Origin: an uncultured Chloroflexota bacterium
GTDB lineage: Bacteria; Chloroflexota; Dehalococcoidia; UBA2247; RBG-13-53-26
Length of the DNA: 11,674 nucleotides
Direction of reading: 5' to 3'
Assembly (NCBI GenBank): GCA_937860285.1
Contig: CALMBS010000137.1
Span: forward strand, 1 to 11,674
Numbering within the stretch: the stretch's first letter is position 1; each line of letters opens with the position of its first letter. The position numbers and the translations under genes were made by a program. The notes below the pieces were generated by a model. The model saw only the letters and a list, made by a program, of their open reading frames with translations, did no database searches and had not been told where the DNA came from. Positions 7,475 through 11,674 of this stretch are shown here, one piece after another.

Positions 7475-8131
7475 CTGGAGAAGACGATGGAGTCCACCAT
7501 CGAGGCCATCACCACCACCATCGAGACCCGCGACCCGTACACCACGGGCCACCAGATGCGGGTGACCGACCTGGCCTGCGCCATCGCCAAGGTGATGGAG
7601 ATCCCGCCGGGCAAGATCGAGGGCATACGCGTCGCCGGCCTGCTGCACGACATCGGCAAGATCGCCGTCCCCACCGAGATCCTGAGCAAGCCCGGCAAGC
7701 TCAACGAGGTCGAGTACGAGATGATCAAGACCCACGCCAAGATCGGCTACAACATACTGAAGAAGATCGAGTTCCCCTGGCCGGTGGCCAGGGCCGTCCT
7801 GCAGCACCATGAGAGATGGAACGGGTCCGGGTATCCGTACGGCATCCGCGGTGAGGACATCCTGCTGGAGGCCCGCATCCTGGCCGTGGCCGACGTGATG
7901 GAGGCCATGTCCTCGCACCGCCCGTACCGGCCCTCGATCGGCGCCGACAAGGCCCTGGACGAGATAGTCAAGAACAGCGGCATACTATATGACCCGGCGG
8001 TGGCCAACGCCTGCATCGCGGCCTTCTCCGAGTCCGGGTTCGCGTTCTCCGCCAACCTCCCGGGCGCCGCCGCCGATGCGGATGTGGCCCCCGCGGAGCG
8101 CCACATCCGCTACTCGCTGGAAGACCACTGA
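548..8131 (+). CDS. giant 18-PAS-domain HD-GYP phosphodiesterase
   Basis: The protein has 2527 residues and is predicted cytoplasmic, with no signal peptide or membrane segment visible. Eighteen PAS domains occupy residues 1-2309, each about 125-134 residues and closed by a D-(I/V)-T-E-R-type motif. Short charged helical linkers (AExxLRxSEERYR pattern) join them. The C-terminus (about 2310-2490) is an HD-GYP domain, whose family hydrolyses cyclic-di-GMP to pGpG or GMP. Its metal-site residues are visible: H2335, H2367-D2368 (HDIGK), H2396, H2420-H2421, D2449, and GYP at 2428-2430. No GGDEF, EAL, histidine-kinase or HAMP domain is present. The ATG at 548 is the first start after an in-frame TGA (530-532) and follows an AGGGGGG ribosome binding site. 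PAS1 begins about nine residues in, so there is no N-terminal extension. PAS ligands cannot be named. The domain assignment is firm; catalytic activity is inferred. Confidence 0.95.
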   Translation: MGRGADSDPYRRLFETMLDGAVVLDTASGRVVLGNGEAARILGFASADALVGVDPMDLVPEEERQRAAQLLTEGRERDLDRPVEIRLITADKREAWVSARATMIDYQGRRAVLATFRDITHDKARDSALRDADHRYERLFDRMLDGAVVLDIATFKIAWASRVAAAMFGFASPQEAVGEDPLDYIPEEDRNRVVQRIAANLEGSNKTPSEWRIITRDKREIWISASAAEIEYEGRRAVVSTMRDVTEEKARYAALREAEHRYGRLFDGMIDGALVLDIATFKVALANRAAAAMFGFASPEEIIGKNPLDYIAEEDRSRIVQTIATNIEGKHKDSAELQVMTADNRRIWVSATATEVYHEGRAAIITTMRDVTAEKAKDAALRVAEESKMQLIDAASEAIFIIQDGKVAYVNPAGARGAGLSQDDLIGIPFLDMVHPDNRQEVAERYQKLNAGQFFPGLFTAKGVTAQRETKWANIQELPYLWHGRPAVMSLISDVTDRVLAEQALKHEEERLRAIMENAWDGVAIFDRDFRVIFESPSLARMTGYTPEEWTGITPEKFQVHPDDLRPMLGHLESLSSHPGSFIQDVVIRYRHRDGSWRTMEATGRNLLDDPKVRGMVINFRDITERRQAEEALRDSEKRLNRAQEIAHLGSWELDTIDNRLFWSDETFRIFGLQPQEAAPTYEAFLDAVHPDDRAAVDQAYKGSLRNGSSAYEIEHRIVRRSDGAVRFVHERCEHIRNETGQVVRSVGMVHDTTDKVRAEEALKEREALLRAVVENAWDGVAVFDENFRVVFESPSLSKITGYKPVEWEQSLPTQWPVHPDDFPTILRSLDTLKKEPGSVLTNVRMRVQRKDGSWRWMEASAMNLLDDPRLRGIVCNFRDTTERMETEESLRQSEALLRSTQELAMVGGWDFDILRNQAHWTDETYRIHEIPNLPDIDHMAESLKCFPPMDRQVVKDAFQRCVDDGTPFDLVVPFMTFKGNRRWVRTTAKAIREGDRTVRVVGNIADITERKSAEERLLASEERYRKVVETASEAIAVLQDGVIKFANPKTAAVSGYPIAELTQKPFLELVHPDDRQMVADYYVMKQKGRESPSTYQFRFVDKSGRTGWAEANVTLLIWDGRLATLLLMNIITERKMIEEALKDREARYRGLFEGTQTAIEVVSVKTGLVVLANTAAARMFGFAAPDDLIGVNPLQFLTPEDRSRLAERTASEAMGSAHQEAVELQVLTNDGRRIWISGVAAGTDYQGEPALLFSFLDITWRKQAEETLLASEEKYRFLVDNTSDFIWTMDLDLRTTYASPSVERILGFTPEERLLQTAAQQTTPESLSRARKALGEYAAAEQDPQADPHRTLTIEMEYYRKDGSTIWVENQIGGIRDAGGRLVAFHGVSRDVSDRRQAEQALRESEARYRLLAENASDVIWVVDKGLRITYASPSAANLLGYTAEEMLGKSIDGLLSSDSLAAMADLYVNGMVGEGQEPGSLKEQTAEVQLVHKDGATVWVETGAKVVRDLDGRVAGFQGACRDIRRRKEAEAAIKASEERFRTLIEESTDAIAIVGATGRLLYQSPSMTQVSGYRPEEWTGSPVDEWFLHPDDMPAVAAAYAQVLNEPNATMSGLNARFKHADGTWHTLEATVRNLLHDPKVNGLVINYRDVTERVRSQEALLASETNYKRLFEATLLGTEVIDAETGKVVLANSAVARIFGLPSAEDAIGITPMEYILPEDRDWVAEQMAAAFIDPGKRDVATIRSGTRDGRIVWLTATAASFEYHGRRAILVSMIDVTATREAEAKLRESEEKNRLLIENAAEAIAVIQDGATRFFNRRLTELTGCSEEELYRISLVDLVHAEDREMVALNLSRAAGISTPSNYQFRIIDRRGHTRWLQVSSVRLNWENRPATLSMFSDVTERVKAEQALRDSEERFRALIEKASDAIIIIGADASIQYYSPSIARATGYEAHDWKERSMADWRLHPDDLALVTDLLLDVLKEPGKAIENLKVRYMHEDGTWHTLEAMVRNMLHDPKINGIVANFRDITERVKAEQAVRESEERYRLLAENVSDVIWVIDMNMKPTYISPSAQRMLGYSNEQFMSGSIESMLTRESARVAIKAFSKALSRESAQPGALWDTPPLDLQFLRADGSSVWTAANFSYIRGSDGKPMAMLGVLKDISERKKAEDSLRRSEERFRSLVETSSDWVWEVDANNRYTYVSPKVRDILGHEPQDLLGRTPFEFMHQREGRRVSKIMRRFATERLPFSLLENTATHKDGRSVVLESSAVPIMDNSGRLAGYRGINRDITERKKVEQELQRSLRRLEKTMESTIEAITTTIETRDPYTTGHQMRVTDLACAIAKVMEIPPGKIEGIRVAGLLHDIGKIAVPTEILSKPGKLNEVEYEMIKTHAKIGYNILKKIEFPWPVARAVLQHHERWNGSGYPYGIRGEDILLEARILAVADVMEAMSSHRPYRPSIGADKALDEIVKNSGILYDPAVANACIAAFSESGFAFSANLPGAAADADVAPAERHIRYSLEDH
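7475..8131 (+). other. HD-GYP output domain and C-terminal tail of the PAS protein
   Basis: A helical lead-in (TMESTIEAITTTIETRDPYTTGH) runs from the last PAS unit into the HD fold. The metal ligands are listed under the gene. The HHExx(D)GxGYP signature reads HHERWNGSGYP, with Asn2425 where Asp is most usual; this substitution occurs in HD-GYP proteins and need not abolish activity. The last ~35 residues (after FSESGF) form an Ala- and charge-rich tail with no recognised domain. Confidence 0.9.
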
Positions 8132-8136
8132 ACACC

Positions 8137-8553
8137 ATGAAGTCCTATCGCAAGGAGCTCTGGTTCAACACCGCGCAGCGCATGGCCTTCATCAACATCA
8201 CGCGCCAGGTGGCCGAGTGCCTCGAGGAAAGCGGGATCAAGGAGGGTTTGGCCCTGGTCAACGCCATGCACATCACCGCCTCGGTGTTCATCAACGACGA
8301 TGAACGCGGCCTCCACCACGATTTCGAAGAGTGGCTGGAGCAGCTGGCGCCCCATGCCCGCAGCCGCTGGCAGCACAACGAGACCGGGGAGGACAACGCT
8401 GACGCGCACCTGAAACGCCAGGTCATGGGGCGGGAGGTGGTGGTGGCGGTCACCAACGGCCGCCTGGATTTCGGGCCCTGGGAGCAGATCTTCTACGGCG
8501 AGTTCGACGGCCGCCGGCGCAAGCGGGTCCTGGTCAAGATCATCGGGGAGTAG
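8137..8553 (+). CDS. yjbQ: YjbQ family protein (UPF0047)
   Basis: The 138-residue protein matches the usual length of the YjbQ/UPF0047 family. Recognisable blocks are MHITASVFIND (about residues 46-56), the HHDFEEWLEQLAP helix, HNETGEDNADAHLK (about 86-99), TNGRLDFGPWEQIFYGEFDG (about 107-126) and the C-terminal RVLVKIIGE strand. Family members are annotated as secondary thiamine-phosphate synthases, based on a weak activity in E. coli; the true cellular role is not settled. The ATG at 8137 is 5 nt after the stop of the PAS/HD-GYP gene, with only a distant GGAAG upstream (8119-8123). Translation is therefore probably coupled to the upstream gene. Its end overlaps the convergent gene by 14 bp. 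No functional tie to cyclic-di-GMP is known to me. Confidence 0.88.
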   Translation: MKSYRKELWFNTAQRMAFINITRQVAECLEESGIKEGLALVNAMHITASVFINDDERGLHHDFEEWLEQLAPHARSRWQHNETGEDNADAHLKRQVMGREVVVAVTNGRLDFGPWEQIFYGEFDGRRRKRVLVKIIGE

Positions 8554-9412
8554 CGGCCCGGAGACACAGGTAGATCAGCTTGCCGTTGATCTCCGTTTCC
8601 TCCTCCGGCGTGGCAAAGGGCACATCCGCCTTGAAGCGGGCCGTCAGCCTGCTGTCGAATACCGCGCCCGGAAAAGCGCGGCGGAACTCACCGGCGATGA
8701 CGTTGATGTTCTCCTGTGATGAGAAGCCCTTCTTCTCCCCCAGGCACCTGTAGTCGAAGTCATTCTGGAAGACCTCCACCACAGGCTCCGAGGACGTCCG
8801 GTCGAAGGCCCGCACGAAATCCTCCATCTTGAGGGACTCGCTGCTGCTCTTCTCCACCACCTTGCGCGTGATGGGGATGCCCCCCGTCACGACGGTGGCG
8901 GCCAGGTTAAGCTGCGTTTTCGTCTTGGCGGTCTCCGTCTGGACCGGCGTTCGGGCCGTTCCCCTGAGCACCAGCAGGACGCTATTGGCCTCCACCAACC
9001 GCGACTGCCCCCGCCTGTCCCAGAACGTGATCCCGCCCTCGCCCACCTTCATGGTGTGCCCCCGGAACCTGGCGGGTGAAGGACGGCAAAGCTCGGTCTG
9101 GCCGCAGACCACCGCCACCAGGCCCAGGGGTCTCAGCTTGCCGGCAATGGCCTCTGCCTCCTGGAGACTGCCGTAGCGGCCCACTATCCGGGGAATCTTG
9201 CTGGCGAGGATAACGCGCGTCCCGAAGACATCCCTGGCAGCGACGGAAGCCACCGCCTCTACCAGGCCGGGATCGAGGGACGCCGGCGGCGCTACGCCCA
9301 CATAGAAAACGTCAGTCTCTGCCAACCCGGACTCCTTTCCCGGCAGCGGATTCCGGTCCCACCATACCACTTCGCCGGGGGTTTTGGTAGGGGTGGTGCC
9401 GGTCCCGGCCAT
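8540..9412 (-). CDS. protein of unknown function coupled to comEC
   Basis: This gene encodes 290 residues and is not recognised as a named family. No signal peptide or clear membrane helix is visible. Residues about 32-105 contain an alternating strand/helix pattern with YGSLQEAEAIAGKLRPLGLVA. This pattern (residue-pair helix followed by a 'LGL-V-VV' strand) recalls SPOR-like or L7/L12-C-terminal-like small alpha/beta folds. A beta-rich stretch follows (FRGHTMKVGEGGITFWDRRG and on), then a Thr/Lys-rich linker (QTETAKTKTQ). The C-terminal third includes FQNDFDYRCLGEKKGFSSQENI. These fold comparisons are inference only. The ATG at 9412 is preferred because it overlaps the comEC stop as TGATG; a start at 9445 would add 11 residues read inside comEC. 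No ribosome binding site is seen before 9412, which fits translational coupling. Its 3' end overlaps yjbQ tail to tail. Confidence 0.8.
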   Translation of the reverse strand: MAGTGTTPTKTPGEVVWWDRNPLPGKESGLAETDVFYVGVAPPASLDPGLVEAVASVAARDVFGTRVILASKIPRIVGRYGSLQEAEAIAGKLRPLGLVAVVCGQTELCRPSPARFRGHTMKVGEGGITFWDRRGQSRLVEANSVLLVLRGTARTPVQTETAKTKTQLNLAATVVTGGIPITRKVVEKSSSESLKMEDFVRAFDRTSSEPVVEVFQNDFDYRCLGEKKGFSSQENINVIAGEFRRAFPGAVFDSRLTARFKADVPFATPEEETEINGKLIYLCLRAATPR

Positions 9413-11674
9413 CAGTCGGCAGTCGGTCCGGACGTCCCGACCCACAGCCTCTCCCCATCCGTGCTGAAGGAGATGGTGCCCTGCTCGTCCGTGCGATACA
9501 GGTCCACTCCGTTCAGGGCGGCCAGGGTCTCCTCACCGTGGTGTCCGAACGGGTTGCCGGCGCCGACGCAGATCACCGCCACTTCAGGCTCGACCGCCGC
9601 CAGAAACGCGGGGGACGTCGAGAGGCCGCTGCCATGGTGCCCCACTTTCAGCACGTCGCTGCGCAGGTCACGCACCACGCCCCCATGCAGGACATCCTCT
9701 TCAGCCTCCATGTCCGCGTCGCCGGCGAGGAGGAAGCTGACCTCATTCCAGACCAGCCGCAGTATTATGGAGTTGCTGTTGGCCTCCGACACCGTGCCCT
9801 GTATGAGCCTGTCGGAGGGATGGACGACTTCCAGGACCATGCCCTCGCCCAGGTCGATCTCCTGCCCGGCCCGGGCGGCGGTCAACGGGACGCCCCTGCC
9901 CTGCACCCGCTCCAGCCACTGGCGGTAGAGCGGCCCCGATCCGAAGCCGGACTCCAGCACCTGGCCAACCTCGTATCGGTCCAGGACCCCCATCAGGCCA
10001 GCCAGGTGGTCATCGTGGCAGTGGGTCAGCACCACCATATCCAGGCTCTTGTCCCAGAATGGCAACTCCTCGCCCAGGCGCTGGCACACCGTGTCCGGGT
10101 CCGGCCCGCCATCGATGAGTATCTGCTGACCGGACGGAGTGATGATCAGGATGGCATCGCCCTGGCCAACGTCCAGGAAGATCACCTGGAGCCGGTCCCC
10201 CGGCACCGAGGCGAAGCCGGTCCAGGCCAGGCAGGCGCCCAGGACCAGCACGCCTGCCGTGCGCTTCCGGGGCAGCCGCCAGGCGGCATCGGCCAGACGG
10301 CCCGCGAGACGCCGCGCCCATCTCAACGCCCCGGCGGCCGATGACTTCAGCCGCCGGCGGCCCACGGCGCCCGCCAGCAGCAGGTAGTAGGCCCACACCA
10401 GCCCCACCGGCACCCCCCCGGTCCCGATCGAGGCCAGGGGCGCGCGGGCGAAGGCCTCTACCACCCCGACGATGCACATCAGGAAAAAGGAGGCCACGTA
10501 CCCCACCACCCTGGCGGCGCCCGGCCAGAAGAGACCCACGACAGCCGTAGCTCCGGCCGTCATGGTGGCCGCGCTGACGAAGGCCGAGGCCGCCACTGTA
10601 GCCGGCAGCCCCACCAGCGATATCGACTGGAAGTGGTAGGCCAGGAGCGGCAGAGCGGCCACGATCGCAGAGAGGCCAACGGCCACGCTGGTGAACACGG
10701 GCCGGGCTATGGAGGCCGGCCACCGGCCCTCAAGGATCACCCGTTCCCCCCACTGCTGCAGTCGCGGCTGCAGCAGGACCAGCCCCGCCACCGATGCGAA
10801 GCTGAGCTGGAAGGACACGTCCCGTACCACGCGGGGATCCAGGGCCGCCATGACGGCGCCGGCCAGGCCCAGGGCCGTAATGGCGCTGCCCGGCCGTCCC
10901 AGCCAGAGGCCGGCCAGCAGCAGGCTGAACATGATCGCAGCGCGCAGGACCGGCGGCTGCATGCCCGTCAACGCCGAGTACATCCAGACGGCCGCCAGGG
11001 TCACCACCAGGTACCAGGCCCGCTGCCGGCCGAAGACCCTGGCGGCCGCGCCCAGCACACCACCCCCGATCAGGGCCAGGTTGAACCCGGAGATGGCCAG
11101 CAGGTGGGAGGTGCCCGTCCTGGAGAAGTCGCTCTTGAGCCCTTCCGGCAGGTGGCTCCGCACGCCCAGCAGCAGTCCCTCCGCCAGCGAGGCCTGGGGC
11201 TCCGCCAGGGCCACCCTCAGCGACCCGGCCAGCCGGTCCCTCACACTGAAGAGCCAGCTCCGGCCCAGCAGCTCGATCCCGGCCGGATCGCTCACGGTCC
11301 CGGCGAAACCCTGCCGCACCAGGAAGTCACGGTAGCCGGTGTTCTCTATCTCGGTGACGGGCCTGATCTCCCCCTCTATGCTCAATACGTCTCCCTGGCT
11401 GTATGCCGGAAAGGGATCGGTGTAGACCACCACCTGGCCCGATGCCGGCTGGCTGCGGCCTCCCCACGAGACACGCAGGGCAGAGACACCCAGCCAGGCG
11501 CCACCATCCCCGTACTCCGTCCCCCGCACCACCTCCCCCTCCACGAGCACCGTCCGCCCTGCATACTCCCCTATGTTTGCCGGATGCACCCTCACCCCCC
11601 ACCAGGCCCCTCCCCCCACCCGCGACGCCCGGCCCAGCCCCGCCCTCAGCCCTCCCGTCCGCCGGCCCCCGGGC
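9412..11674 (-). CDS. comEC: ComEC/Rec2 DNA-uptake channel, 5' end cut by window edge
   Basis: ComEC is the inner-membrane protein thought to carry single-stranded DNA into the cell during natural transformation. In order, the visible 753 residues contain an OB-like/DUF4131 region (TVLVEGEVVRG onward), the Competence domain (PF03772) with many hydrophobic helices, and a C-terminal metallo-beta-lactamase-like domain. The Competence domain starts near GLLLGVRSHLPEGLK and includes LAISGFNLAL around 11070-11100, where other members often have SGLH. The lactamase-like domain has FLDVGQGDAILI, THCHDDHLAG (the HxHxDH metal motif, 10006-10023), LLAGDAD and VGHHGS (HHGS at 9628-9639). This domain is proposed to degrade the non-transported strand. 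The reading frame stays open through 11674, so the GTG at 11619 is probably internal and the N-terminal helices lie outside the window. It overlaps the next gene by one base. Confidence 0.93.
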   Translation of the reverse strand, partial: PGGRRTGGLRAGLGRASRVGGGAWWGVRVHPANIGEYAGRTVLVEGEVVRGTEYGDGGAWLGVSALRVSWGGRSQPASGQVVVYTDPFPAYSQGDVLSIEGEIRPVTEIENTGYRDFLVRQGFAGTVSDPAGIELLGRSWLFSVRDRLAGSLRVALAEPQASLAEGLLLGVRSHLPEGLKSDFSRTGTSHLLAISGFNLALIGGGVLGAAARVFGRQRAWYLVVTLAAVWMYSALTGMQPPVLRAAIMFSLLLAGLWLGRPGSAITALGLAGAVMAALDPRVVRDVSFQLSFASVAGLVLLQPRLQQWGERVILEGRWPASIARPVFTSVAVGLSAIVAALPLLAYHFQSISLVGLPATVAASAFVSAATMTAGATAVVGLFWPGAARVVGYVASFFLMCIVGVVEAFARAPLASIGTGGVPVGLVWAYYLLLAGAVGRRRLKSSAAGALRWARRLAGRLADAAWRLPRKRTAGVLVLGACLAWTGFASVPGDRLQVIFLDVGQGDAILIITPSGQQILIDGGPDPDTVCQRLGEELPFWDKSLDMVVLTHCHDDHLAGLMGVLDRYEVGQVLESGFGSGPLYRQWLERVQGRGVPLTAARAGQEIDLGEGMVLEVVHPSDRLIQGTVSEANSNSIILRLVWNEVSFLLAGDADMEAEEDVLHGGVVRDLRSDVLKVGHHGSGLSTSPAFLAAVEPEVAVICVGAGNPFGHHGEETLAALNGVDLYRTDEQGTISFSTDGERLWVGTSGPTAD

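Noticed and set aside
9538..10344. Open frame on the plus strand opposite comEC
   Set aside because: It lies across the conserved metallo-beta-lactamase motifs of comEC and its translation has no recognisable domain.
11617..11619. GTG as the true start of comEC
   Set aside because: The frame is open from here to the window edge and the family's N-terminal membrane helices are missing, so the real start is most likely outside the window.

Overview
The window is a GC-rich bacterial chromosomal segment with five genes: two cut by the window edges, three complete. No rRNA, tRNA, insertion sequence, integrase or phage gene is visible. The gene types (a giant multi-PAS HD-GYP protein, a small TFIIB-type zinc-finger protein, YjbQ, ComEC) and the high GC would fit an environmental Chloroflexota/Dehalococcoidia-like or similar lineage. 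That placement is a low-confidence guess, because no phylogenetic marker is present.

Layout. At the left edge (minus strand, start at 208) lies the N-terminal part of a zinc-finger protein. A 339-bp divergent intergenic region follows (209-547). It holds three head-to-tail copies of a 21-bp imperfect palindrome (240-302), a possible extended -10 for the leftward gene, a TATAAT box for the rightward gene (382-387), and two strong hairpins in the presumed leader (432-459 and 477-502). The rightward gene (548-8131) encodes a 2527-residue protein made almost entirely of 18 tandem PAS domains ending in one HD-GYP phosphodiesterase domain. Five bases after its stop comes a YjbQ-family gene (8137-8553), probably in the same transcript.

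On the other strand, reading leftward from the right edge, are a 5'-truncated comEC/rec2 (9412 to the edge) and a protein of unknown function (8540-9412). Its start codon overlaps the comEC stop as TGATG, so the two are probably translationally coupled. The two transcription units converge and their coding ends overlap by 14 bp (8540-8553).

Functional reading. The PAS/HD-GYP protein should be a soluble sensor that lowers cyclic-di-GMP (or a related cyclic dinucleotide) in response to signals read by an unusually long sensory array. The comEC unit points to DNA uptake. Nothing in the sequence links the two units beyond their being neighbours. The most notable items are the 18-PAS array with its ordered, apparently block-duplicated domain classes, and the palindromic repeats and leader hairpins upstream of it.
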